Assembly (NCBI GenBank): GCA_029945625.1
Contig: JAQSCW010000003.1
Location: 1 to 58,304 of the forward strand
Direction: 5' to 3'
Length of the DNA stretch: 58,304 nucleotides
From: a bacterium
GTDB lineage: Bacteria; Bacteroidota; Bacteroidia; B-17B0; Aurantibacillaceae
Shown here: positions 18,652 to 28,037 of the stretch, in pieces
Layout: the number at the start of each line of letters is the position of its first letter
How positions within the stretch are numbered: the stretch's first letter is position 1
Translations under genes and position numbers: made by a program
The notes under the pieces: model-generated
What the model saw: only the letters and a program-made list of their open reading frames with translations
What the model was told of the DNA's origin: nothing
Databases searched by the model: none

Positions 18652-20070
18652 ATGAAAAAATATTATTTAGGAGTTGATCTGGGTTCCACTACTTCCAAAG
18701 CAGTCATCATCAATGAAAAAGATGAAATTGTGGGGAGGGGAATCACCAATACCAGAGCCAATTATAAAGTGGCTGCCGATATAGCCCGCGAAGAAGCAAT
18801 TTACGATGCGCGATTCACTTTGCTTTCTAATAAGATTAAACAGGACATGGAATCCAAACCTGAATTCAAGAAATACATGGAGGACATACGCACGGTATTT
18901 CAATACCAGCAATTCAAGCGACGAATGGAAAGTTTGGAGACCACCCTCAAAAAAACAGTGTCTGCGTTTTCATACGCCAATAAAGAGGCGATAGCGCATC
19001 GTATCAGCGTGATCATCGAGAACATTCGTCCCCAAATAAAAAATGAATTTATTCACGGCAATATAGGATCTAAAAATCAGTTCTTCCGCGATATTGTGAG
19101 TGAAAAATACAACGCGGAAGTGGCCATCGTGGGTCGCGAATTTTATGAACCGTTAATGTTGGCTTTTGACAAGAGTATAACCCCGGTTGAGAATGAAATG
19201 GTGCAATACAATTTTAAAGAATTGGTGTTGGAATCCATGGCGCTGTTGGAGGAAAAGTACAAAGGATTAGCGGAGCAGCAGGAAGATGGGAGCAAAGAAG
19301 ATTGGTACTATGCTGAATTAAACGCTGTAAAAAATAATTATAAGAATGTGGAGATTACCCTTCGCGAGCACATTGAAGCCATTGCGAGCGAAGACATCCA
19401 TATTGCCAAAATGGTTGGCACCGGCTATGGTCGTGCCTTATTACCGTTTCCTGAAGATTGTATCAAATCAGAAATTTTATGTCATGCCTTTGGAGCGCAT
19501 GCTATTTTTCCAAATACACGAACTGTATTAGATATTGGCGGGCAAGACACAAAGGCGATTCAAGTGGATAGTCATGGTTTAGTAACGAGCTTTCATATGA
19601 ACGATCGCTGCGCCGCAGGCTGTGGTCGTTATTTGGGCTACATCGCCGATGAGTTTGGTTTGTCGTTGAATGAACTTGGACCTGAAGCCATGAGCTCCAC
19701 CAAAGAAACCGTGATCTGTTCCACCTGCACAGTATTTGCCGGTGCAGAGGTAAAAGAATTATTGCACAATGGGGAGGAACGTCCAAATATTTTAGCAGGA
19801 CTGCATAAAGCCATTGTACAAAGGGCCATGTCGCTGATTGCCCGGTCAGGCGGTGTAAAAAATGAATTCACATTTACAGGTGGTGTGGCACGAAATCAGG
19901 CAGTTCTAAAATATGTAAAACAAATGGTGAAAGATTCTTATGGCGATCTTACCATGAACATTCACACGGACTCTATTTTTATGGGAGCTCTGGGTGGTGC
20001 CATGTTCGCACGAAGAAATATCAGTGCCGACTTGCCGGTGGCCAGAAAAGCAAACGTAATGGAAGAATAA
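18652..20070 (+). CDS. bcrA: Benzoyl-CoA reductase (class I), ATPase subunit BcrA
   Basis: 472 residues. This ASKHA-fold ATPase couples ATP hydrolysis to electron transfer. The phosphate-1 loop GVDLGSTTSKAVI (about 7-19) is followed by a long insert (about 60-245) that distinguishes BcrA from the shorter HgdC activators. Phosphate-2 motif VLDIGGQDTKAIQ, Cys320 in NDRCAAGCGRY and Cys359 in CSTCTVFAGAE supply the half of the bridging [4Fe-4S] cluster. The adenosine motif TFTGGVARN lies near the end. It pairs with BcrD, 30 bp downstream. Confidence 0.94.
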   Translation: MKKYYLGVDLGSTTSKAVIINEKDEIVGRGITNTRANYKVAADIAREEAIYDARFTLLSNKIKQDMESKPEFKKYMEDIRTVFQYQQFKRRMESLETTLKKTVSAFSYANKEAIAHRISVIIENIRPQIKNEFIHGNIGSKNQFFRDIVSEKYNAEVAIVGREFYEPLMLAFDKSITPVENEMVQYNFKELVLESMALLEEKYKGLAEQQEDGSKEDWYYAELNAVKNNYKNVEITLREHIEAIASEDIHIAKMVGTGYGRALLPFPEDCIKSEILCHAFGAHAIFPNTRTVLDIGGQDTKAIQVDSHGLVTSFHMNDRCAAGCGRYLGYIADEFGLSLNELGPEAMSSTKETVICSTCTVFAGAEVKELLHNGEERPNILAGLHKAIVQRAMSLIARSGGVKNEFTFTGGVARNQAVLKYVKQMVKDSYGDLTMNIHTDSIFMGALGGAMFARRNISADLPVARKANVMEE

Positions 20071-20100
20071 AACAAATTCAAAATACTAAAAGTAAAAGTC

Positions 20101-20961
20101 ATGGGAAACAGAATTTACACAATGGGCGTAGATGTTGGAGGAAGTTATGTGAAGGCGGTGCTAATGTCGTACGACCATCAGGGAGGCGATCACCAGTTGG
20201 TGGATAAACAAACTGAGAAGATCAGGAAACGTAATCCGAAAGACGTGGTGGTGGAAGCCGTAGATACAATCCTGGAACGTAACAAACTCGATTACTTAAA
20301 AAATATATCGTATCTGGCATCCACCGGTGAAGGAGAAATGGTTGAAAAAAAGACCGGACATTTTTACAGCATGACTTCTCATGCCAGAGGAGGAATATTT
20401 TTTGCGCCGAAAGCTAAAACGATAGTGGATATGGGTGGCTTATATGTGAGGGCCATCAAAGTAGATAGCAGAGGAAAAGTATTGGATTATAAAATGACCG
20501 GGCAGTGTGCTTCCGGCTCAGGACAATTCATCGAAAACATTTCACGTTATTTAGGATTGGCCATCGAAGAAGTAGGCGCCATCTCTTTAAAAGCTGATAA
20601 TCCCGAAGTGCCATCCGGAATATGCGCTGTATTGGCTGAAACCGACGTGATCAATTTGGTATCAAAAGGACTTTCAACTCCCAACATTGTAAAAGGTATC
20701 AATATTTCTATTTCGCAGCGCGTGGTAAAATTATTGGGATCCTTACGCACCGAATCTCCCATTGCGTTGGTGGGAGGCATGGGAATGAATGCCGGAATGA
20801 TTCAGGCCATTGAAGAACTGGCTACTGAAAACAAAAAGGGCGAACTGGAATTTTTAACGCACAAAGATGCCATCTACTCAGGAGCTGTTGGCGCGGCTTT
20901 GTGGGGAGGGTATCGTTTTTATAAATTAAAAGAAAAACAAACGGTACTGGCTGCTCATTAA
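20101..20961 (+). CDS. bcrD: Benzoyl-CoA reductase (class I), ATPase subunit BcrD
   Basis: 286 residues, the second ASKHA ATPase of the BcrAD activase. GVDVGGSYVKAVLMS opens the fold, IVDMGGLYVRAIKV is the second phosphate motif, Cys136 (TGQCASGSGQF) and Cys175 (SGICAVLAETDV) bind the shared cluster, and ALVGGMGMN is the adenosine motif. The length and the TGQCASGSGQF/ICAVLAETD pair identify it as BcrD rather than a generic activator. The operon continues with the synthetase gene after 59 bp. Confidence 0.94.
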   Translation: MGNRIYTMGVDVGGSYVKAVLMSYDHQGGDHQLVDKQTEKIRKRNPKDVVVEAVDTILERNKLDYLKNISYLASTGEGEMVEKKTGHFYSMTSHARGGIFFAPKAKTIVDMGGLYVRAIKVDSRGKVLDYKMTGQCASGSGQFIENISRYLGLAIEEVGAISLKADNPEVPSGICAVLAETDVINLVSKGLSTPNIVKGINISISQRVVKLLGSLRTESPIALVGGMGMNAGMIQAIEELATENKKGELEFLTHKDAIYSGAVGAALWGGYRFYKLKEKQTVLAAH

Positions 20962-21020
20962 CAAAGTATGTAAAGAGATTATTTTACAATAAGAATGGTT
21001 TCATAAAAACGTTTACAAAG

Positions 21021-23165
21021 ATGGATGCACACACGTTAACTGCAGAATTGAAACGTCCCACCAAAGGACATGAACTGGATTCTTTGTTTAAACCCAGATC
21101 CATCGCTATTATCGGTGCCTCCTCCAAAGAATTATCTATTGGCAATGTGATCATTAAAAACCTGGTGCAGTATAATTTTAAAGGGAAGATCTATCCCATT
21201 AATCCTAAAGAGCCCGAAATCAGAGGCATTAAAGCCTATGCCAGTATTTTTGATGTGCCCGATCACATTGACCTCGCGCATGTCATCATTCCCGGAAAAT
21301 TTGTTCCTCAGATTATTGAAGATTGTGGGAAGAAAGGCATTAAGTCGGTGATTATTAATTCGGCGGGATTTAGTGAAATGGGTGAAGAGGGTATTGCTCT
21401 TCAAAAAGCATTTCTGGCAAAAGCCAAAGAATACGGTGTGCGCATTTTTGGCCCTAATTGTCAGGGAATCATAAATGCCGATTCTGAATTTAATGCCTAT
21501 TGTAATTTCACCTTCACCTATCCCAAGCCCGGCGCAATTAGTATTGTGGCCTTAAGTGGGGGTGTTGGAGCATTTATTATGCAGAGTTTGTTTGATCTTG
21601 ATATTGGTATGCGTTATTATGCATCTAATGGGAACGCCTGCGATATTTCTATTTCAGAAGTGCTGAAATATTATGGGGAAGATGAGGGAACAAAAGCCAT
21701 TATCTTATACACCGAAGGGTTTCGTGAGCCAAACGAATTTATTGAAGCGGCGAAATTAGTTGCTCGAAAAAAACCAATCTTAGCCATGAAGTCCGGTCGC
21801 ACCGAGGAAGGTGCCAAGGCCGCTGCTTCACACACCGGTTCACTGGCAGGCGTAGATATTGCCACGGAGCTGATCTTTGAAAAAACAGGTATTCTTTCCT
21901 TCACTAACGAAGAAGAAATGTGTCAGGCTGCCATGGCATTTTCAACGCAGCCCATTCCTAAAGGCAATCGTGTGGGCATCATTACCAATACAGGCGGACC
22001 GGCAGTGATTGCCGCCGACGAGTTGGTGAGTGCGGGTTTAAAATTATCGCCGCTCTCAGAAACTGCCGTAGCAAGATTAAAGGAAACTCTGTTGCCGGAG
22101 GCTACTATTGGCAATCCCATTGATGTGGTTGCTACAGGGGGAGGTCAGCATTTTAGAAGTGCTCTGGATGTGCTCATGAATGAAGAAACGATTGACAGTA
22201 TTTTCATCAATTTTGTAACTGCCCCTTTTACCGATACGGATGAGGTGGCGCGACAAATTGTGGAAGTGAGTCAAATGAAACGGAAACCGATTGTTTGCAA
22301 TTTTATGAGCAACTTAAGCATGGAACGTTTTCAAGTAACCGCAAAAATTTTGAAAGACGGGGGCGTTCCTTGTTACAGTTTTCCAACTACAGCCGCTAAA
22401 GCATTGGGGGCCTTGTACAAGTTTCATAAGATTCAATCGCGCAACATTGGTGAAACAAAGATGTTTGATGATGTTCAAAAAACAAAAGCGGCAGAGATTG
22501 TTCATTCTATTACTTCAACAGCTAAAGAAGGAACTCATTTTCTTCCTTCTTCCGAGGTGTATCAACTTCTTTCGGCTTACGGTATTCCCGTGGCTGATTG
22601 GCGCGTTGCAAATACCTTACACGATGCCGTTGTGGCCGCTCAGGAAATTGGATTTCCGGTAGTGATTAAAGCAGAGGCCGAATCGTTAGTTCATAAAAGC
22701 GATATGGGAGGTGTTGCTGTCAATATAAAAACCGCTGCGGAGGTAAAGGTGACGGTTGAAGGAATGAAAAAGAAGTTTGATAAAACATGTTTGAAATTCT
22801 TTATTCAAAAATTTGTACCGGGAGGAAAAGAACTGATTATTGGTGTCACTGCTCAGCGTGATTGGGGACACTTACTCATGTTCGGCATGGGTGGCATTTA
22901 TGTGGAAGTACTAAAAGACGTGGTGTTTAAATTGGCGCCTGTTACGGAAGTAGAAGCCAAAGAAATGCTTTCCTCCATCAAAGCAGCAAAGTTATTAGAT
23001 GGGGTGAGGGGGCAAAGCGGAATTAATAGGGCCGCTGTGATTGAGATTATTCAGCGTATTTCGCAATTGGTAACCGATTTTCCACACATCAAAGAAATGG
23101 ATCTGAATCCACTAATGGCATTTGAAGACAAAACGATTGTAGTTGATGCAAGAATAAAAATTTAA
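21021..23165 (+). CDS. ADP-forming acyl-CoA synthetase (acetate-CoA ligase type, fused alpha-beta)
   Basis: 714 residues. CoA-binding Rossmann domain at about 22-115 (RSIAIIGASSKELSIGNVI), succinyl-CoA-ligase-like domains with the phospho-His in AASHTGSLAG (about 272-281), and an ATP-grasp domain from about residue 490 (GFPVVIKAEAESLVHKSDMG, KELIIGVTAQRDWGHLLMFG). The enzyme links a CoA thioester to ATP or GTP synthesis reversibly. Inside the benzoate operon it could conserve energy from acyl-CoA products or activate an aromatic acid; the sequence alone cannot choose. Ten bases separate it from the next gene. Confidence 0.9.
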   Translation: MDAHTLTAELKRPTKGHELDSLFKPRSIAIIGASSKELSIGNVIIKNLVQYNFKGKIYPINPKEPEIRGIKAYASIFDVPDHIDLAHVIIPGKFVPQIIEDCGKKGIKSVIINSAGFSEMGEEGIALQKAFLAKAKEYGVRIFGPNCQGIINADSEFNAYCNFTFTYPKPGAISIVALSGGVGAFIMQSLFDLDIGMRYYASNGNACDISISEVLKYYGEDEGTKAIILYTEGFREPNEFIEAAKLVARKKPILAMKSGRTEEGAKAAASHTGSLAGVDIATELIFEKTGILSFTNEEEMCQAAMAFSTQPIPKGNRVGIITNTGGPAVIAADELVSAGLKLSPLSETAVARLKETLLPEATIGNPIDVVATGGGQHFRSALDVLMNEETIDSIFINFVTAPFTDTDEVARQIVEVSQMKRKPIVCNFMSNLSMERFQVTAKILKDGGVPCYSFPTTAAKALGALYKFHKIQSRNIGETKMFDDVQKTKAAEIVHSITSTAKEGTHFLPSSEVYQLLSAYGIPVADWRVANTLHDAVVAAQEIGFPVVIKAEAESLVHKSDMGGVAVNIKTAAEVKVTVEGMKKKFDKTCLKFFIQKFVPGGKELIIGVTAQRDWGHLLMFGMGGIYVEVLKDVVFKLAPVTEVEAKEMLSSIKAAKLLDGVRGQSGINRAAVIEIIQRISQLVTDFPHIKEMDLNPLMAFEDKTIVVDARIKI

Positions 23166-23175
23166 TACCGACGGT

Positions 23176-24390
23176 ATGTATAAGATACAAAGCACAAAAT
23201 TGATGAAGGAAGTAATGGGAAATTATTTTCTGGGCATGAAAGATCCTTCCAAGAAAATTGCCTGGTGCACCAGCGTGGGGCCTGCCGAATTATTGCGGTC
23301 TTTTGGTTTTGAAGTACATTTTCCTGAGAATCACGGAGCCTTGTTGGGAGCCACCCGTACTGCCGGTGATCTTATTCCCGAGGCCGGCAAGCTGGGGTAT
23401 TCAAATGATATTTGCTCGTATTTAACGGCAGATATTGGTTCGTATTTAAAAAAGGAAACACCTTTAAAAGAACACTATGGACTCAATGGTCCTCCGAAAC
23501 CCGATCTCATCGTTTACAATACCAATCAATGCCGTGAAGTACAGGATTGGTTCAGCTATTTTTCACGTGAACTCAATTGTCCTATTTTCGGAATTAATCC
23601 CCCGCGGCATGTTGATGAAGTAACGCGGGAGGAAATAGACGATGTGGCTTCTCAATTCAAACAGCTTATTCCTTTATGTGAAAAAGTAACCGGCACTAAA
23701 TTTGACATCGATCGTTTTAAGGAAACGCTCAAATTGAGCGCCGAAGCAACAGAGCTATGGAAAAAAGTATTATATACCGCCACCAAAACTCCTGCTCCTA
23801 TTAGTTTTTTTGATGCCACCATTCATATGGGTCCAATTGTGGTGCTTCGCGGAACCACAGTGGCCAAAGACTATTATTCAGTTCTTTTAAAAGAACTGGA
23901 GGAGAATGTAAAGAGTGGAATAGGATTTTTGGAAAAGGAACAATGCCGTTTGTATTGGGATGGTATGCCTATTTGGGGAAAACTGCGACCGCTTTCAGAA
24001 TTATTTTCGCAAAATAATGCCGCCGTAGTGGCGTCCACCTATTGTAACAGTTGGATCTTTGATGCGTTTGATGAACGTCATCCCTTTGAGTCTTCTGCTC
24101 AGGCCTATACCGAAATATTTATTAATAGAAGTGAAGAAGCAAAACAGCGTTTGTTAAGTGATCTTATTCATCTGTTTAGGATTGATGGAATTATTTTCCA
24201 CGATGCCAAAACCTGTGCCAATAATTCAAATTCGAGATTCGGCTTACCCCAGCGCATTACCGAGTCTTTAGGAATTCCACACATGGTCATCGAAGGAGAT
24301 CTCTGCGACCTGAGGTTCTACTCCGAAGGCCAAAGCATCACAAAAATTGAAACATTTATCGAACAATTAGAAATCGCCAAAGTGAGCTAA
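23176..24390 (+). CDS. Second HgdB/BcrB-like subunit (2-hydroxyacyl-CoA dehydratase / benzoyl-CoA reductase family)
   Basis: 404 residues, clearly homologous to BcrB but distant from it. All three expected cluster Cys are kept: Cys80 (SNDICSYLTADIG), Cys119 (NTNQCREVQDW) and Cys347 (DAKTCANNS). HMGPIVVLRG and VIEGDLCDLRFYS match the family's late motifs. Enzymes of this type normally need a second, related subunit; none is adjacent, so it may be a homodimer, pair with BcrC, or use the next small protein. Position between the synthetase and an activase fusion suggests an independent reductive module. Substrate unknown. Confidence 0.85.
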   Translation: MYKIQSTKLMKEVMGNYFLGMKDPSKKIAWCTSVGPAELLRSFGFEVHFPENHGALLGATRTAGDLIPEAGKLGYSNDICSYLTADIGSYLKKETPLKEHYGLNGPPKPDLIVYNTNQCREVQDWFSYFSRELNCPIFGINPPRHVDEVTREEIDDVASQFKQLIPLCEKVTGTKFDIDRFKETLKLSAEATELWKKVLYTATKTPAPISFFDATIHMGPIVVLRGTTVAKDYYSVLLKELEENVKSGIGFLEKEQCRLYWDGMPIWGKLRPLSELFSQNNAAVVASTYCNSWIFDAFDERHPFESSAQAYTEIFINRSEEAKQRLLSDLIHLFRIDGIIFHDAKTCANNSNSRFGLPQRITESLGIPHMVIEGDLCDLRFYSEGQSITKIETFIEQLEIAKVS

Positions 24391-24409
24391 CAATTCAAAA
24401 ATAGGAGTC

Positions 24410-24877
24410 ATGAATGCAAATTCCCCTTTCGACAATAAGATCTACAAACTCTCTACCGGTGAAGAGGTTCTCGCCGATGTGGTGGAGAATTTGATTGAGA
24501 AAACTTGCCACTATGTGAAATATGCTCTGGTGCGTCAAAATGATAAAAACGAAACCGTCGCATTTTTATTTCCAAATTCAAGTTTGTACGCTCACCCCGA
24601 TTATGTGCTCACCACCAATGAAGGCTGTTTTTGTCCGCGAAGTTTGGCCGAATTGGGAAAATGCATGACCGGTTGTTTGAAACTCATCAATTTTAAATTG
24701 GCAGAAGGGGATGATAAATTAAAGGCGGCTGTGCTGGCTAACAGTGATTCATCGTTGGCAGAAACAGGAGGGATGTCGTACCATGAGTTGGTGGACACTT
24801 ATAAAGCCTTACTCACCAAACGGCACGGCCCCAATGTGTCGGAAGAAGATGAAATCTATTTTATAAAAAATATTTAG
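24410..24877 (+). CDS. Small Cys-containing protein, distantly like the C-terminal domain of acyl-CoA ligases
   Basis: 155 residues. The first 50 (YKLSTGEEVLADVVENLIE, then KYALVRQ and VAFLFPNS) resemble the start of the C-terminal lid domain of AMP-forming acyl-CoA synthetases, where KLSNGK-like and EN-L motifs occur. No adenylation core is present. A Cys cluster CFCPRSLAELGKCMTGC (about 74-90) is unlike that domain and could bind metal or Fe-S. It sits 19 bp after the HgdB-like gene and 34 bp before the activase fusion, which implies a shared function. The family link is a weak resemblance only. Confidence 0.55.
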   Translation: MNANSPFDNKIYKLSTGEEVLADVVENLIEKTCHYVKYALVRQNDKNETVAFLFPNSSLYAHPDYVLTTNEGCFCPRSLAELGKCMTGCLKLINFKLAEGDDKLKAAVLANSDSSLAETGGMSYHELVDTYKALLTKRHGPNVSEEDEIYFIKNI

Positions 24878-24911
24878 GAAGCAATCCACCACACCGCAAA
24901 TCGATAGACAC

Positions 24912-26768
24912 ATGAAAAAAACAGAAAAAGTTAAGATTGGAGTTGTCGGAATGGGGCCGGTGGGTATGATTCTGGCCGTAAAACTAAAAGAAGCAGGTTG
25001 TGTGGTTGCTATTTGCGACAAAGATGATTTTAAACTTAAAAAAATCCGTGAAGAAGGAATTGTTCTGGAGAACATGTTTGAATCGGTAACGAGGTTTGAA
25101 CATATTTTTGATTCCATCGCCGATATGCGCGAACTTGAATTGGATTATCTGGTGCTCTCTCTCAAAACTTACCAAACGCCCGGCGCACTGAAAGAGGCAG
25201 AGCGCATCAATTCCGATAAACTCATCTTTATTTCAGCGCAAAACGGAATTGATACAGAGGGGATCATAGCTTCTGTATTCGGGGAATCGAAAACTCTGCG
25301 TATGGTGATCAATTATGCAGGAAATATGTCTTCACCCAATACAGCCAAGGTCTCTTTTTTCACTCCTCCCAATTATATTGGTTCTATTGATGACAGCAGA
25401 AGTACAGAAGCCAAACGTTTTGCCGATATATTGAACAGTGTTGATTTCACTACCAAGGAACTTAATTCGTTTGAATTGCTAAAAAGTACATGGCAAAAAA
25501 CAATTCTCAACGCATCACTTAGCGCTTTGTGCGGCGTGGGTCGACTCACCATGGCCGAAGCGATGGCGGATGAAGATACCATTGAACTTATAGAACAAAT
25601 CATCAACGAAGGAGTTGAAGTGGCCAAGAAGGAGAAGATTAGGTTTCCGGATGATTTTATTAGAAAGTGCATGCAATACCTGAAAAAGGGAGGCGACCAC
25701 TTTCCTTCTCTTGCCATTGACCTCATGAATAACCGGCAAACCGAGATCGATTATTTTAACGGGAAAATTGTGGAGTACGGAAAAAAACATTACGTAAAAA
25801 CTTCTTTAAATCTGTCGTTTACCAACATGGTAAAAGCCATGACGAATAAAAGTATTTTGAACAGGATTCCGGGTCCGGAAGGAGAGCTCACCAAACGCAT
25901 TGTAAATAAGGGCTTGGTAGATAAACATCGGTCCTCCATCATTTACAAGGAGAATGATTTTTTTCTTGGAATAGATTTGGGCTCGGCCTTTACAAAATTT
26001 ACAATCATAGATGACAAAGGTATTCCGGTATTCAGATACGTGTTGCAAACCATGAATAAGGATCGGCATGCCATGAAGAACGTGATGCAGGCAATCAATT
26101 CGGCGTTCAACATTAAGTACAGTTGTGCTACCGGCTATGGACGAAAACATTTTACAGATACCGACATCATAAAAACGGAGATCAACTGCGCGGCGGCCGG
26201 TGTTGCCGAATTTCACCCCGGCGAAAAAAACATCATTGATATTGGTGGCGAAGACATTAAAATCATCCATGCCAACCACGATAATCAGGTTGCCAATTTT
26301 TACATGAACGACAAGTGCGCGGCGGGAACAGGCGCTTTTTTGGAAGAGATTTCAGAACGCGCCGAAATAAATATCTCCGATATGAGTAGCCTAGCTGCCC
26401 ATTCGAGTTACGACAAAGAACTCAATAGCTTTTGTACTGTGTTTGCAAAAACCGAGATCATGAGCTGGGTATTCGATGGGATGCCGAAACCCGATATTGC
26501 CAGAGGAATCTACATTTCAATTGCCAATAAGGTGACTAAAATGCGTTTGTTTCCCAATATTCCAACGCTCATGATTGGCGGCGTTATCGAGCATCATCCT
26601 TATTTAAGTATCATCCTAAGCAAGAAATTCAACATCGAAATTAAAACCATCGACCATCCTCAATTTATTGTATCGTTTGGCGCGGCAAGCATCGCCAAAC
26701 ACCAATGGGAGGTTCTTAACAAAAGCGGCTCACCAAAAAAGGAACTAATTAATTCTGATAATATATGA
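24912..26768 (+). CDS. Fusion: ketopantoate-reductase-like dehydrogenase plus BcrA/HgdC-type ATPase activator
   Basis: 618 residues, two unrelated domains in one uninterrupted frame. Residues about 5-320 are an ApbA/PanE fold: NAD(P) loop IGVVGMGPVGMILAVKL, SAQNGID, the catalytic-type Lys in STWQKTILNASLSALCG, and HFPSLAIDLMNNRQTEIDYF. Residues about 349-610 are an ASKHA activase: GIDLGSAFTKF, IIDIGGEDIKII, Cys469 in NDKCAAGTGAFLEE, Cys508 in SFCTVFAKTEI, and MIGGVIEHH. Both Cys of the interdomain [4Fe-4S] are kept, so the activator half could work as a homodimer like HgdC. The gene overlaps the thiolase start by 4 bp (ATGA). The domain pair suggests 2-oxoacid reduction coupled to a 2-hydroxyacyl-CoA dehydratase. 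Confidence 0.88.
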   Translation: MKKTEKVKIGVVGMGPVGMILAVKLKEAGCVVAICDKDDFKLKKIREEGIVLENMFESVTRFEHIFDSIADMRELELDYLVLSLKTYQTPGALKEAERINSDKLIFISAQNGIDTEGIIASVFGESKTLRMVINYAGNMSSPNTAKVSFFTPPNYIGSIDDSRSTEAKRFADILNSVDFTTKELNSFELLKSTWQKTILNASLSALCGVGRLTMAEAMADEDTIELIEQIINEGVEVAKKEKIRFPDDFIRKCMQYLKKGGDHFPSLAIDLMNNRQTEIDYFNGKIVEYGKKHYVKTSLNLSFTNMVKAMTNKSILNRIPGPEGELTKRIVNKGLVDKHRSSIIYKENDFFLGIDLGSAFTKFTIIDDKGIPVFRYVLQTMNKDRHAMKNVMQAINSAFNIKYSCATGYGRKHFTDTDIIKTEINCAAAGVAEFHPGEKNIIDIGGEDIKIIHANHDNQVANFYMNDKCAAGTGAFLEEISERAEINISDMSSLAAHSSYDKELNSFCTVFAKTEIMSWVFDGMPKPDIARGIYISIANKVTKMRLFPNIPTLMIGGVIEHHPYLSIILSKKFNIEIKTIDHPQFIVSFGAASIAKHQWEVLNKSGSPKKELINSDNI

Positions 26769-28027
26769 AGGCCTACCACTCTAAAGAAAAAGGAATTGGA
26801 ATACTGTTTGATGAGATCTATGTGGTGAATGGGGCCCGAACGCCATTTGGTAAATATTGCGGCACACTGGCCAATGTGTCTCCCACTGATCTGGGGATTT
26901 TCGCCAGTCGTGCCGCATTAATTAAATCAAGTGTCTCAGCAACCGACATCGATCAGGCCATTATGGCCAATATTGGTCAGGCTTCGGGAGATGCTTATTT
27001 TCTTCCCCGTCACATTGCATTATTTGCGGGACTACCGATTACTGTGCCTTCACTCATGGTGCAACGTATTTGCGCTTCCGGATTTGAGACGCTCATTACT
27101 GCGTCAGAACAAATTACGTTGGGAAAAGCGGGAACAGTATTATGTTGCGGAACAGAAAACATGTCGCTTGCTCCAACTGTAAGTTTTGGAAACAGGATGG
27201 GCTACATGCTGGGTCGCCCTGTATTTAAGGATATGTTATGGGAAGCCTTCGACGATACCGCGGCCGGTTACCCCATGGGATTTACTGCCGAAAATGTGGC
27301 AAAGAAACACCAGCTCACTCGTGCACAATGCGATGAATACGCACTTCTTTCTTTTAGCCGTGCCGTGCACGCTAAAAAAAACGAAGTGTTCAAAGAAGAG
27401 ATCACTCCCATCAATAGCACCGTATTTGAAGCCGATGGATTGAAACCCCGAAAAGTGCGCTTGGCCGGTGGTGTAAAAGATTTTGTGACCGACGAACATA
27501 TTCGCGAAACCAACATCGAATCTTTAACTAAACTTCCCACTGTATTTTCGGAAGTAGGCGTGCTCACCGCCGGAAACTGCAGTGGCATTGTCGACGGTTC
27601 AGCTGCAGCGGTGGTGGCCGACAAAAATTCCATCGCGGCAAAAGGATTAAAACCCATCGCCAAAATTGTGGGAGGAGCTACCTGCGGTGTCGATCCTAAA
27701 TTAATGGGATTAGGTCCTGTTCCTGCAATAAAACTTTTGCTCGAAATGAGCGGATTAAAAATTGAAGACATTGGTTTGTTTGAGATCAACGAAGCATTTT
27801 CTTCGCAGGTACTTGGTTGTGAAATTGAACTGGGACTCGACCGAAATAAACTGAATGTGAACGGGGGCGCTATTGCCATGGGTCATCCACTCGCAGCAAG
27901 CGGACTGAGGTTGTCGCTCACCTTGATTCGCGAAATGAATCTTCGGAAAGTGAAATACGGAATCGCTTCGGCATGTATTGGAGGCGGACAGGGTACAGCA
28001 ATTTTATTTGAAAACACCTCTCTTTAG
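26765..28027 (+). CDS. Acetyl-CoA acyltransferase (thiolase)
   Basis: 420 residues. Active-site Cys in QRICASGFE, His in INEAFSSQ (Asn-Glu-Ala-Phe), His in MGHPLAASG and Cys in ASACIGGGQG are all present, so the enzyme should be active. In the benzoyl-CoA pathway a thiolase cleaves 3-oxopimelyl-CoA to glutaryl-CoA and acetyl-CoA; this is the likely role. The start overlaps the previous gene; the ~17 residues before DEIYVVNGARTPFG are longer than usual but no better start is seen. Confidence 0.92.
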   Translation: MKAYHSKEKGIGILFDEIYVVNGARTPFGKYCGTLANVSPTDLGIFASRAALIKSSVSATDIDQAIMANIGQASGDAYFLPRHIALFAGLPITVPSLMVQRICASGFETLITASEQITLGKAGTVLCCGTENMSLAPTVSFGNRMGYMLGRPVFKDMLWEAFDDTAAGYPMGFTAENVAKKHQLTRAQCDEYALLSFSRAVHAKKNEVFKEEITPINSTVFEADGLKPRKVRLAGGVKDFVTDEHIRETNIESLTKLPTVFSEVGVLTAGNCSGIVDGSAAAVVADKNSIAAKGLKPIAKIVGGATCGVDPKLMGLGPVPAIKLLLEMSGLKIEDIGLFEINEAFSSQVLGCEIELGLDRNKLNVNGGAIAMGHPLAASGLRLSLTLIREMNLRKVKYGIASACIGGGQGTAILFENTSL

Positions 28028-28037
28028 AAATTTTACT

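Noticed and set aside
27978-28037. Longer N-terminus for the Had dehydrogenase
   Set aside because: It would overlap the thiolase gene by 50 bp and adds 20 residues not typical of the family; the ATG at 28038 fits better.
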